A DNA stretch of 64,000 nucleotides from NCBI GenBank assembly GCA_033980235.1, contig CM067070.1:1692478-1756477 (forward strand), in the 5' to 3' direction. This DNA comes from Diadema setosum. Its lineage: Eukaryota; Echinodermata; Echinoidea; Diadematoida; Diadematidae. Both the position numbers and the translations under genes were made by a program. A model generated the notes under the pieces. That model was given only the letters and a program-made list of their open reading frames with translations, was not told the origin of the DNA and made no database searches. Below, piece after piece: positions 20,045 to 31,168 of this stretch (positions within the stretch are counted from its first letter, which is position 1; the number at the start of each line of letters is the position of its first letter).

Positions 20045-21380
20045 TTTCCACAACTTTGAGCTATTACCATCAATCCTCACACAACAGCTACATACTTAAA
20101 CATGCCAGTCAAGTTCAAATATGAATGATGTCTAACTAGGTCAAAGGTCAAAGTGAATGTGTCAGTGAACTAGCCCTGATAAGCACTATACTCATAATAT
20201 TGATGTATACTCTGTAACTTTCTACAGATCTTAGGCTTAGCTCTGACTACCAAACTCATCACAGGTGCATGACCTAAAGATACCAATCAAGTTCAAAATG
20301 TGGTTGTCAAAGTCAAACAAGTTCAAATGTCAGATGGTTGAAAAATTTTTCCTCATAGGCACAGTACTCACAGTATTGAAGTTACATTGGTTGCCAGTAA
20401 GGCAGATGATTGCATTTAAGATTATGTTATTTATAAAGTACTGCATGGTCAAGCACCTGGTTGTCTGTCAGAATTAATATGAATAAAATCATATTCATAT
20501 TCACATAATTTACGAAGTACACAGAAGTTGTAGGTTGTTTCTAAAGCAACCTCACTTAAAACAAAAGTAACTTTTGGGTATTGTGCCTTTAGCTGTGCTG
20601 CTCCATAACTTTGGAATGAATTACCTGAGAAAATGAGGAAGGCCCCATCACTTGCTGTCTTCAAATCTTTGTTGAAGACTTACCCTTTTCAGAAGCATTT
20701 GATTAATTTGTTATTTATTTTTTTGTGTGTGTCTAATCAGTAACAATGTCAGGAGCTCTGTTACATCACAGCACAGTAGAGTATATTTACATAGTAGCTG
20801 CGCTATACAGATTTGTCTAATCATTATTATTATTATCATTATTGTTATTATTGAGGTGTACTCATCAATATTTTTTTTTTTTCAGATTAGAGCAGTGACC
20901 ACCAAACTCACAAATTAGGTAGGCTAAATAAATAAAAAATGCCAATCAAGTTTTATATGAGTGAAGTCCAACAAATTCAGAGGTCAAATTAATGGAATTA
21001 ATGGTCATTGAACTTTACTTAATAAGCACTTGAAACAATATAAGGACACATTGTGGTGTACCCCCGGTACTCTCAATAACTTTCTACATTGAGAGCTATG
21101 ATAGCCACACATTAACACCGCATGCATATCACCTGAAGATTCTGCTCAAGTTTGAATATTGGTAAATATTCTAAGAACTAGGTCAAAGGTCAGATGGTCA
21201 ATGAACTTTCTCTGATTTAGTGTCATATATTGTTCACTCTCAATAACGAATTTCCACAACTTTGAGCTATGTCCGCAAAACTCAAACATGGGAACATCTG
21301 CTAAAGATATATGCCTGTCAAGTACTTGGTTAAATTGAACAATGTAAAAGGTCAGAAGTAAAACTCTAGAACTAATACAC
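20045..21380 (+). repeat. Degenerate tandem repeat, about 170-190 bp period, with AGGTCA words (copy 1)
   Basis: The core AACTTTGAGCTATGACCACC-like block followed by CATACACCTAAAGAT, GCCAGTCAAGTTCAAAT and GGTCAAAGGTCA recurs at about 20050, 20217, 20885, 21080 and 21245. A LINE end (20372-20853) separates the second and third copies. Equivalents are about 38102-39437 and 51279-52615. Confidence 0.6.
20372..20853 (+). mobile_element. CR1/L2-type LINE 3-prime end, fossil (copy 1)
   Basis: The + strand has LKLHWLPVRQMIAFKI, the well-known LHWLPVR..I.FKI motif near the C-terminus of CR1/L2/Rex-type reverse transcriptases. Further on it is broken: a segment equivalent to AP.LWN.LP (around CTCCATAACTTTGGAATG) is out of frame. 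It ends in GCTGCGCTATACAGATTTG plus an (ATT)n tail, typical of such 3-prime ends. No intact ORF. Equivalents are 38429-38910 and 51606-52087. Confidence 0.75.
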
Positions 21381-21601
21381 TTAAAAAAAAAAAAAAACAT
21401 TTTAATAACAGAGTGTAATATTTATGTGGGCGAGGACGATACATGGCTTGGTGTTTGTCTGAATTGTCATGAGTTACGTGTGTGTAGATGTTCATTTGTT
21501 ATCTACAAAAACTTGTTTTTTTGCGTGGAAGATGCAGTAATATAAGGTTAAGATTTAAAAGCTTTGAAGTAGGATCCTGAAATATGTTGCCATTTTTTCT
21601 C

Positions 21602-21606
21602 ACTCT
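21602..21606. repeat. Left target duplication ACTCT of the long-TIR element
   Basis: ACTCT is repeated at 26481-26485. The unoccupied site in copies 2 and 3 has it once (CTCACTCTAGGGTGC). Confidence 0.85.
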
Positions 21607-22701
21607 AGACAGGGCAGAGCCAGGAAAAAACTGCCTTTTTTTCCAGTCAAGGTTTTCTCACTTGATTCTGGTACTTTAGACCATACTTAACAAAATAAGC
21701 TTCTGCGCCATCTTGAAATCTGTCCCGAATCCAAGATGGCCGCCCAAAAACTGCCTTCTGTGGTTAAGATTTGTCTGGGGATGGGTTTTTTTTAAACTCT
21801 ATTTGATGATAAATGGTAAGAGAAATAAGATTCAGTGAATTAGAATTAAAATCAGTTTCTTTTTTATTGCGAAAATCCAACATGGCCGCCAGACGCAGCT
21901 CCCGAAATTAATAAATGTCATAATAACCGGAGGGCCAAACCCTAAAAACTCGCTTACTTAACGAGTGAGTTCCACTCTCTCTACAAACTAAGTAGACCAT
22001 GCTATTTTCAAATTTCTATTGTAACAAACAACATACCACTGGTCTACCTCAAAAATTTGTTGCGAAAGCCTCCAAATCCAAAATGGCGTCCAAGATGGCC
22101 GCCATATTTACTGAATTTGCTATTTGAAAGATAGAATTTGATAGAAACATCAGATTTCAACAAATGTGATGTCATATGAAAGAGAATAAAATTTCCTACA
22201 AGTTGATACCATTTTTGTGGGAGATTGTGATAAATGGATTGAGATTTTAAGGAAAAATACTCATTTTTTGATATTTTTCTGAAAAAAGGAAAATCATAAA
22301 AATGCTTGATTCAGCATAAATCAGAAAAAGACTGAAGGATTGTCTTGAAACGTTTTAAAGAATTTTGCTTAACATATAATCAATATTTGGAGAAAATTAG
22401 GTGCCAGTACCATATGCAGTTCAGGAGTTATAATGTCTCAAACTTGAAAACTCACTATGTAAAAATTTCCACTTTAGCTGTGACAAGACCTTGTTGGTCT
22501 TAAAGAGAGTCTGCACGCGCCAAGACTACAACACGCACCACTGGCACTGACGCTTGTAGCAGTGCCAGTGGTGCGTGTAGTAGTCTTGGTGCATGCAGAC
22601 TTTTTGGACAAACAAGAGTTTGAGCCTGCAAACTAACTTTTCATACCTAGGTGGTAGCTCAGGTGACGCCGATCGTTATCATTTCAAAGTAGATTGTTTT
22701 G
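21607..22701 (+). repeat. Left terminal inverted repeat arm
   Basis: About 1,095 bp, complementary to 25356-26480. It ends near AAAGTAGATTGTT. Confidence 0.85.
22508..22601. repeat. Nested hairpin in the left arm
   Basis: AGTCTGCACGCGCCAAGACT pairs with AGTCTTGGTGCATGCAGACT; the inner stem CACGCACCACTGGCACTG pairs with CAGTGCCAGTGGTGCGTG around a loop of about 10 bases. Stem about 42 bp. Confidence 0.9.
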
Positions 22702-22994
22702 GAGCAGATGAGATGAAGCAAAAAATGTCTTTCAAATAGAGGTAGAAGCTTGAAACAACCATGCTATAGAAAGTTTAAAACAAAATTTGGATCAATCACT
22801 CAAAAACTTCAAGATTGCAGGCCATCAAAGCTGACATAGTTTATTGCGCCAAATTAAATGTATTATTTTAATTTTGGTACAATTTTGTCTGTTGTGCCAT
22901 CTATTTATAGTTTTTATATATTTTGAACATTGTAGTGCTATTTCAAACCGTCATGGGTTTTTATGGAGATATTTTTAAAACCAGTGATATTCTA

Positions 22995-23218
22995 CTCCGA
23001 AAAAGAAAAGAAAAATCGAGTGGAAGTTTCATTTTTGAAGGAGTTAATAACGGAAAACAGTAAGTTTAAAGTAAAATTGGAGTGAATTTTGAGTGAAAAT
23101 TTTCATTTTCTCTCATTTTAGAGTGACCTTAGGGATCACTCGTCATTCTTTGAGTGATCCTTGAGATCACTCTAAAAGGAATGAAAATGAACATTTCCAC
23201 TCTCGAGTGATCCTGATA
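22995..23218. mobile_element. Diverged GAGTGAAAATTTTCACTC-family MITE in the loop
   Basis: Shares ATTGGAGTGAATTTTGAGTG, AGGGATCACTC and TTTGAGTGATCC with the MITE at 1009-1272, but is partly degraded and lacks intact ends. Confidence 0.6.
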
Positions 23219-23351
23219 TCTAAAATGTGAAAGCATCTACCAATGGCATTAGTTCAATTCAATTTTGACACTATAACCCACATGAAATCAGCTTAAAACG
23301 ATGTAAGAAAAATCTATTCACAGTGAATACACTTTCAGCATGCTTATTTGT

Positions 23352-23640
23352 AAATTCAATTCAATTCAATTCAATTCAATTCAATGTTTTATTTCATTTT
23401 CAACAAGAACATATAAACATCACTTCTTCTTTTTTGGTAACAGAAAATCAGGTGCTCAAAACTACGTAGGATGAAAAGAATACAATCCTTGCAATCATTA
23501 CAGATTATCATAAAACTCGAGTGATTTGAAGTAAGTAAACATTGTGGATAATTCGAAAAATGGAGGGACCCACTAAAAAGACAAGTTTTGTAGAATGTGG
23601 GCCCCTCAGAAATGTGAATATACAGCATGAATAATCGTTT
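23352..23640 (-). mobile_element. Probable LINE 3-prime end with (AATTC)n tail, inverted
   Basis: A run of about six AATTC units followed by AATGTTTTATTTCATTTTC, read on the minus strand as sequence ending in a short tandem tail, as in many non-LTR elements. No protein motif is preserved. Confidence 0.35.
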
Positions 23641-24265
23641 TGGACAGTGTTATTAGAATAATATACTGAAAAGTAATTTCGCACAACACATTTAAAAGCA
23701 ACTTTGAGAAATTGCCGCCATGTCGGATTTTTCGGGGGGGGGGGGGGGTGCTCGGATCAGAAGTGCTTTCAAGGACATGTACGGATCAGATATTATTACA
23801 CATATGCCATCATCATTCACGTTTCTACAACAGCAGAGTAACATACAAGTACAAAAGCATATCTTTCATACAGAAGCATTTCTTTTTTAAATGAAAGATC
23901 GGGCCTTACCCAAACACTAAAATGAGCTCCAACCCCCCCCCCCCCCAAAAAAAAAAAAATGAATAAACCCTCAATATGGTTTAAACAAGGACAATATATA
24001 TGATAGACAGCAATACAAGAAATTCTAAAAATATATCAAATTATTAATCAAGATTTGACTCTGACGCAACACACTAAAGGTATCGTTTACCATTGGAAGA
24101 GATATCACATTCGATTTATATGTGCAAGTTAGTTGTATCACAAAATATTCTACCATGTAAAAAAAAAATGTATATATGTAATGAAGCCTAAAACATACGG
24201 AGATATCACCATTTCTTTTCAAGAAACCATAACATTTATAACTGTTGACAGCTTAGTATAAAAAA

Positions 24266-25343
24266 CTAGAAATGTCGCTACGGCGACTGGTATGCCTCCG
24301 CCATAATGCATGGTTCTCCTAATAGGTCTATAGTACAATGTCTTGTCAATGTGTGATGACAGTTTCACACAATTGGCAAAATATTAAAATGACAGGTTTG
24401 CCACAAATCAATGTCTTGACAATGTGTGATGACAGTTTCACACAATTGGCAAAATACTAAAATGACAGGTTTGCCACAAATGTGCTGAATGTTCACTTTC
24501 CTTGAACTAGGTTCAATTTAATGAATGATTAAAACGTCAGAGTGCAGGTATTTGGGGAACTGATGATTTTTACTTGACATTTCACCCTTTTATAAGTTTA
24601 TGCATTGTGTAATTTTCAAGGTATTGAGAAAAATTATAATTTCAGTATCAAATGGTAAAATAGCATTATCTAAACCTGGCCTTTGACCTTTGACCTCACA
24701 GTTCCAAAGAGAATCACTGTCAGGTAGAACATGCATAAATATGTAAGTTTTATGATGATACCTTGAGTTACTTTCGAGATATGGAGGAAAAAGTGCAATT
24801 AAGCACTTTCACTTGACCTTTGACCTTTTGACTTTTGACCTTTTGGCAAAAACTTCCCACAGAATATATATTTGGTAATATATGCATACATCAAGTTAAA
24901 AAAAAAAAAAACCTTCAGGCATTGCATAAATATAAGTAGTGATATTTTGAGGAGTTGACCTTGACCTTTGACCCCCTGACCTTTGACAAATGACCCCCAA
25001 CTTTCCTAGATAATCACTGCCCATCGGTACAAGCATATATAAACCTAAGTTCCATGAAGATACCTTTAACCATTTGCGAGATATGGAGAAAAACATGAAA
25101 TTTCAACCTTTTTTCACCAAATAACCTGTGACCTTTGACCTTTGACCCCATGACCCTAAAATCCAAACAAAGTATTATCCCCCAGGATATACCCTCATAC
25201 CAAGTTTGATGTAAAATCACCACACGGTTCTTGAGATATCGACAAAAACAAAACGGGACGGACGTCCGGACGTGTATACGTACGGACGGATGGACGGACG
25301 AACCGAAAACATAATGCCTCCGGCCACTTCGTTGGTGGAGGCG
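24266..25343 (-). mobile_element. Helitron-like AGGTCA element, long type, inverted in the loop
   Basis: On the minus strand it starts with a GCCTCC...GGAGGC hairpin and GTCCGTCC words and ends GTCGCCGTAGCGAC, ATTTCTAG, as at 13111-14270. On the + strand it shows repeated TGACCTTTGACC blocks. It is a different copy from the one fixed in the unit. Confidence 0.65.
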
Positions 25344-25355
25344 TAAAAAAATATC

Positions 25356-26480
25356 AGAACAATCTACTTTGAAATAATAACGATCAGCGTCACCTGAGCT
25401 ACCACTTGGTATGAAAAGTTAGTTTGCAGGCACAAACTCTTGTTTGTCCAAAAAAGTCTGCGCACACCAAGACTACTACACGCACCACTGGCACTGCTGC
25501 AAGCGTCAGTGCCAGTGGTGCGTGTAGTAGTCTTGGCGCGTGCAGACTCTCTTTACGACCAACAAGGTCTTGTCACAGCTAAAGTGGAAATTTTTACATA
25601 GTGAGTTTTCAAGTTTGAGACATTATAACTCCTGAACCGCAAGTGGTACTGACCCCTAATTTTCTCCAAATATTAATTATATGTTAAGCAAAATTCTTTA
25701 AAACGTTTCAAGATAATCCTTCAGTCTTTTTCTGATTTATGCTGAATCAAGCATTTTCATGATTTTCCTTTTTTTTCAGAAAAGTATCAAAAAATGAGTG
25801 TTTTTTCTTTATATCTCAATTCAGTTATCACAATCGCCCACAAAAATGGTATCAACTTGTAGGAAATTTTATTCTCTTTCATATGACATCACATTTGTTG
25901 AAATCTGATGTTTCTATCAAATTCTATCTTTCAGATAGCAAATTCAGTAAATATGGCGGCCATCTTGGACGCCATTTTGGATTTGGGGCTTTCGCAACAA
26001 ATTTTTTTGTGGTAGACCAGTGGAATGTTGTTTGTTACAATAAAAATGTGAAAATAAGCATGGTGTACTTAGTTTGTAGAGAGAGTGGAACTCACTCGTT
26101 AAGTAAGCGAGTTTTTAGGGTTTGGCCCTCCGGTTATTATGACATTTATTAATTTCGGGAGCTGCGTCTGGCGGCCATGTTGGATTTTCGCAATAAAAAA
26201 GAAACTGATTTTAATTCTAATTCACTGAATCTTATTTCTCTTACCATTTATCATCAAATAGAGTAAAAAAAAACCCATCCCCAGACAAATCTTAACCACA
26301 AAAGGCAGTTTTTAGGTCCTCTGGCGGCCATTTTGGATATTTGGCGGCCATCTTGGATTTGGGACAGATTTCAAGATGGCGCAGAAGCTTATTTTGTTAA
26401 GTATGGTCTAAAGTACCAGAATCAAGTGAGAAAACCTTGACTGGAAAAAAAGGCAGTTTTTGCCTGTCTCTGCCCTGTCT
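25356..26480 (-). repeat. Right terminal inverted repeat arm
   Basis: About 1,125 bp; begins AACAATCTACTTT and ends CTCTGCCCTGTCT. It is slightly longer than the left arm because of indels (for example extra CTCTGGCGGCCATT sequence near 26318). Confidence 0.85.
25455..25548. repeat. Nested hairpin in the right arm
   Basis: Counterpart of the hairpin at 22508-22601; each arm is therefore a palindrome inside a larger palindrome. Confidence 0.9.
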
Positions 26481-26615
26481 ACTCTAGGGTGCAAGTCTAG
26501 TCAGTATTTGTAAGTATCAAGTTGACCTGACTATTATAAAGGTCAAAGGTCCCAAAATTTAATGATTATATACAGAAAACCAAGTATTTTTCAGTATATT
26601 TTGTAGAAATCCGTG

Positions 26616-26679
26616 TTTTTTTTTTCTCCCCCTCCCTTCCCCCTTCTTCCCCTCTTTTCCCCTTCCTTTTTCCTCCTCC
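26616..26679 (+). repeat. Polypyrimidine tract at right end of unit (copy 1)
   Basis: An almost pure C/T tract of about 64 bases (one purine-free run), ending 28 bases before the unit end. On the other strand it is a polypurine tract. Confidence 0.9.
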
Positions 26680-26739
26680 AAGCAGTCCATTATGCCCTGG
26701 TTGTTCCCCGCCCAGATTGAGGGGATTGGACGGCACCCA

Positions 26740-26829
26740 CTTTCCTAACACTTTCCTAACATTGCTAACGCTTTCCTAACACTTTCCTAACACTTTCCTA
26801 ACATTCCTAACACTTTCCTAACGTTTCCG
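26740..26829. repeat. 11-bp terminal repeat (copy 2)
   Basis: Same array as at 8682-8771, with the same imperfections. Confidence 0.9.
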
Positions 26830-26853
26830 AACTTATGCCCCTGTGTCAAAACC

Positions 26854-27155
26854 TTATCTGCGCATGCGGATACGTCCGTCGCCCGTGAATGGCTGCATCA
26901 CAGTACTGTATTTGCATATGTAAATTACAGTCTTCGTATCATCGTCGCTCTCTCTCGCGCAACCAACACGCGCGAGACTCGAAACCTGGGGAGCGAACTC
27001 TCGACAATCCTGGCCGCCGAGCGCCGCCCGGCGGCGCGGCGGCGGGTCCCGGCGGTGGTGGTGGTGCACGGGGAGGCAGGTGGATCGGTCGAACCTCTGT
27101 CTGATGTTTCTTGCGAATGCCAGTTCGAGAAAAATTACTTCCTTCTAAGGTAAAG
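26854..27155 (+). promoter_or_regulatory. CpG-rich promoter and candidate first exon (copy 2)
   Basis: Identical in the visible motifs to the block at 8796-9097: NRF1-type site, octamer palindrome and terminal splice donor. Confidence 0.6.
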
Positions 27156-29701
27156 GTGAGTAAGAATCTCATAATACTAATTGAACGTGTGTAGGGAAAT
27201 ACCCGGGTGATAATAGAGCATGTTTCTTTCTCAAGCACGCGTCAACGCTTATTGTCGTGCTTTGCGTATATACAATGTACAGTGCCAGTGCAGTGGCCAG
27301 GCCCGGTTGTCTCTGCATTTCTTAATTTAGTTCCCAAATCGGATATTGTAGAATCTAAACCACTCCGTCTTTCATCGAGTTAATCTACTGTGGTTATGTT
27401 TACTGAAACTGAAACATGATTTAGTTTTGTCCTCACTACATTTCGAGGTTGATGATGTAATGTTGCTCTAACGTTACTACCTAACCAAAATTCAAAAGTA
27501 AATAATCTGTAGAATCTACTTAAAATAGTCACATTGTCGGTACGGTATCGGTATACGGTATAGAGGTTCTAACGTTAGATCCACTCGTTGCTTCAATTTT
27601 TACGTAACTTAGCATCATTATTGAAAGTTAATTTCATTAAATTCCCCTGCTAAATCTAATTTTCATGTATGTTTCTGCTGCTTGTTTTACCACCAGATCT
27701 AGAGAAACTGTACAACATTCCACAGACACAGTAACACACACAGCTAGATAGGGCACTGCACACTTTACAGAGACTAACCCATGCCATGGGCATGCATTTT
27801 CCCTATTCTGTTCCCATAACTGGTTCTGTAGCATAGTGGCCTACTTTTTTTTTTTTTCAGTTGTCCTTGACAATGTTGTATTGGTTGTTTTACATGTAAT
27901 GGGCATTATTGCAAAATACAATGTAGGTCCCCACTCCGTTCACCTCCAGTCATTTCGTCAAAGCCGGGGACTTCTTTCTTGTGAGTTGTAGACTTTGCAC
28001 ATACAATTGTATATTATGAACACACACGCAGAACGAGAGGGGACCGACATCACGATTTGGCCTTTACTTGTCATGTCAGACCAGAAATTTAACAATCTCT
28101 GAAAATTTGCTCGTGCAACAGTGGTTTTTAGGGCCTACTAATAGGATGTTCTGGGACCGTCAGACCAGTGCCAGTGCAGTGTTTGCTGCGTTGTGATGTA
28201 AATGCAGCGTGTCTATGGCCAAGGCTTTTATGGCATGCTGTCAGTGTAAAGGGAATTTTGGAGTAGGTGATGTAAAGCAAATAATGGGTACCTACCAATT
28301 TTGGGCATGTGGCAGTAACAACAACGAATTGTTGTCACTACTAATTTGACTTAGGTCAGGACAAGGGTGACGGGCTGGCTGATTGCCATTTTAGCATTGT
28401 GCACAAATTCACACAGTCTAGCCTCAACCAGTTCTCTATGACCGGTATATGACAAGTAGGGTTACTAATAGACAATTTATATGTCACCGGAGTCTAATAT
28501 TGTAGATTAAGTGTGGTTGATTGATGAATGTTACATTCTGTCCTTTGTCTCATTATAATGACGACAGAGGAGGAGAGCTGGGTCTGGGAGCCTAGCTTTA
28601 GAAACTATACCGAACAGATTAAGAACAGTTGTTAAAGGGAAATGTTATCACTAATAACAGAAATGCAGCAGAGAGAAGAACATTGGTGAAGAGAATTATG
28701 GTTGAGATGAAACAAGGGAAGTGTTAACAGAAATAGGAAGGATGATGAGGTAAAGGAAGTTATACAGTTAGCCAAGTGGTGATCCCTTACAGTGACAAAA
28801 TCAAATTGTTGTCACTTCAAATTTGACTTGGGTCAGGTTGAGGATGGTAAGCTGGCTGATAGTCATCTGTCACCCAAAGTCTTACAATCTAGCCTCTACT
28901 ACATGTACATGTAGTTCTCTCTGTATGACAAGTATGTCTACAAGTATGTTTGTCAACACAGTTCTTTTCACATACAGTTTAACATCAATGTTCTGTTCTG
29001 TGTAAGGTAAACTTCCATTTCAGCATATCTTAAACGGTGATACATTGTACATGTTTCTTCTTCTCTAGTCTTAATTTTTTTTTGGTTTGGTATCTCGTAT
29101 GTTGTTCTTTGTTTCTCGTCTAGTCCCTCTCTCTCATGCCATGAATAGTAATTGGATGACGGTGATGATAATGATAGCAATAAGTTGTTAAAACTATTAT
29201 TATTGCATTCATTTAATTGATTGAGGCCAATTTAGGCTATTTATTCAGCAAAATAAAACACAAAAACATACAGTATGATAATAGTGGCGTTTACGATGAG
29301 AGCCAGGCAACCTTGAAAGCATCTTGTTAATTGTGCTTATACAGTAGGATGCCTACACAGGAAAATACTTGGCAACATTACAAATAATTCTGTGTGAAGT
29401 CGAGTAGATAAAACAAGACACCATCACATACACTCACACGCACAACACATACACTCCCATATAGTAAGACAGGATAGAAAGTATGTTGTCTAGTCAATCA
29501 AGGGTAACTGTTAAAAAAAGGAGCACTTCAGTAAGCACTGAAATGTAGAAAGAGTTGTGCTGTATTTCAAAGCGGTACTTTTACACCCCCCCCCCCCCCC
29601 TTTATGGAATTCCTGGATCCGCTCCTGATTAACTCAGGACAGTATAAGTATGCTATTAAAAAGGTCAAACCTTCTACCGTTTTCTCTTCTGTTGTCTATA
29701 G

Positions 29702-29951
29702 ACTACTACAGTTCAGCATGCAAAATGACCAAGACTGGGAAGCCGTACAGCTGTTGGGACCATATTATGAGATTGTGTGCAAGAGGACAGTATCGGTTTG
29801 GTGTAGGCCAATAACCAGGTGGAAAAAAAAGTGGAAGGAGGTGAAAAAGAGGATTGATGCCTGCCACCTTCATGGTTCCATCTGAAGAAGCAAGCTGTTG
29901 GTGTGTTTGGAGCTATGCTGGCCTGCAAACATCAATAGGCCCTACCACGAG
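29702..29951 (+). pseudogene. Candidate internal exon A (copy 2)
   Basis: Same splice signals and the same TGA as at 11643-11892. Confidence 0.4.
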
Positions 29952-29998
29952 GTGAGTTTTTTTTTTTTTTGTTTTTTTTTTTTTGTTTTGTTTTGATA

Positions 29999-30487
29999 CC
30001 TCCGCCAAGGGAGGAGGTTATGTTTTCGTTATGGTTTGTTTGTTTGTTAGTTTGTCCGTGTGCAACATTAACTCAAAAAGTAGTTAACGGTTTGGATTAA
30101 ACTTGCAGGAAAGGTTTAGAATGACACAAGTAACAAACGATTAACTTTTGGTAGTGATCCGAGAATTTTGGGGGAATTTATGAAGGATTTGTTATATTTT
30201 GGCAGGTAGGGTCAATGAACTTGGGAGTTCAGGCTGCACATATTTGAGGTTTACATGTGCGCACTAAAGTGCGTGCTCTAGTTTCTGCTAGGGCTAGGCT
30301 CGCCATGCAGCTGAGGGTTTGTGACGTAACAAAGGCTTCTATATTGGGAAATCGGGCGACATTTAGCACACAATGCTACAAGTACCTATGGGTGGAAATC
30401 ACTGACATCTCTATGGAAGAACAAGATCAGTGGTGGAAATGAGCTGCATGCTTGGCGGAGGTCTGCGCTCTCCGAGTGCTTTTCTAG
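29999..30487 (+). mobile_element. Helitron-like element, short type (copy 2)
   Basis: Same element at the same unit position as 11941-12429. Confidence 0.6.
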
Positions 30488-31168
30488 TTTTGTTTTGCTT
30501 TGTTTTTGTTTTTGTTTTGTTTATGTTTTTGTTTTTAGTCCCCTGAGTTGTCAGATTAAATATTTCCATCCTCATGTTTTGCAAAACATAGCTGTACATG
30601 TGATGCAGAGTTCATACAGACTGTTGTAAATGTCCAATACATTCTATATTACGGTAGGTTCAGAGATTGTTTGCTGGGGAATTTAAAGTGATGCAATATT
30701 GGAAAGAAGTGAAGAAAGTCTAATTTCAACTGCAGCCTCTAGATCATATTATGTATGATGAAAAAGAATAGAAGTCTGTCTGAAATGTCACTTAAAAAAG
30801 TCCAAATAAAACATTGAAATTGGTGAAATACTTTGTGCACACTAAACTGTAACCAATTTTCAAGTCATTCATCTTAGAAGTCATGCCTTAGACCTAATCT
30901 TTTTGTACCAGCAAGTTCTTGTCCAAAATGTGTTATTGCGATTCTACATGATAAACTATTTGTATGTTGAAATTACAATTTGACTTTTGGTATGACTTTC
31001 AGCCCAGGACTGTAATACTGTATCAGAGGGATGAGAGTGATTGTACCTCGGAGTGGACATGAATTTAGTGTTAGTCTGTCTTTGAATGCTATTTTTTTTT
31101 TTCAGTTATGAACTAAGCTCCAAATATGCCTTTGAAATGAAATTCTGACCCTCAGCCTACAATTTTAA

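Larger units (their letters stand above)
21607..26480. mobile_element. 4,874-bp non-autonomous element with 1.1-kb TIRs (copy 1 only)
   Basis: Ends AGACAGGGCAGAG and CTCTGCCCTGTCT. The arms, 21607-22701 and 25356-26480, are inverted copies of each other with scattered mismatches and indels. Each arm has nested hairpins and CCAAGATGGCCGCC-like words. The 2.65-kb loop carries three older insertions and no transposase. The 5-bp ACTCT duplication and exact empty sites show insertion after the array formed, or on one haplotype. Five-base duplications suit Transib among known superfamilies, but the terminus does not look like Transib, so I leave it unclassified. Confidence 0.9.
8650..26707. repeat. 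Array unit, copy 1 (18,058 bp, carries extra insertion)
   Basis: First of three head-to-tail units. It starts CCGCCCAGATTGAGGGG and ends with a polypyrimidine tract then CCCTGGTTGTTCC. It differs from copies 2 and 3 by a 4,879-bp insertion (element plus ACTCT duplication at 21607-26485), three extra bases at its right end, C versus T at 12553, and small homopolymer length changes. The content is described in the sub-features; no transposase or polymerase gene is visible anywhere in it. Sub-feature coordinates shift by about +18,058 to copy 2 and about +31,234 to copy 3. Confidence 0.95.

Noticed and set aside
20265..20477. A functional gene from the LHWLPVR-containing ORF
   Set aside because: The motif is the C-terminal tail of a CR1/L2-type LINE, the frame is short and broken, and an (ATT)n tail follows.
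21607..26480. 7-bp ACTCTAG target duplication
   Set aside because: It would make the element ends asymmetric; ACTCT with symmetric AGACAGGG/CCCTGTCT ends reproduces the empty site exactly.
8650..26707. Terminal inverted repeats on the unit
   Set aside because: The left end CCGCCCAGATTGAGGGG and the complement of the right end (GGAACCAGGGCATAATGG) do not match.
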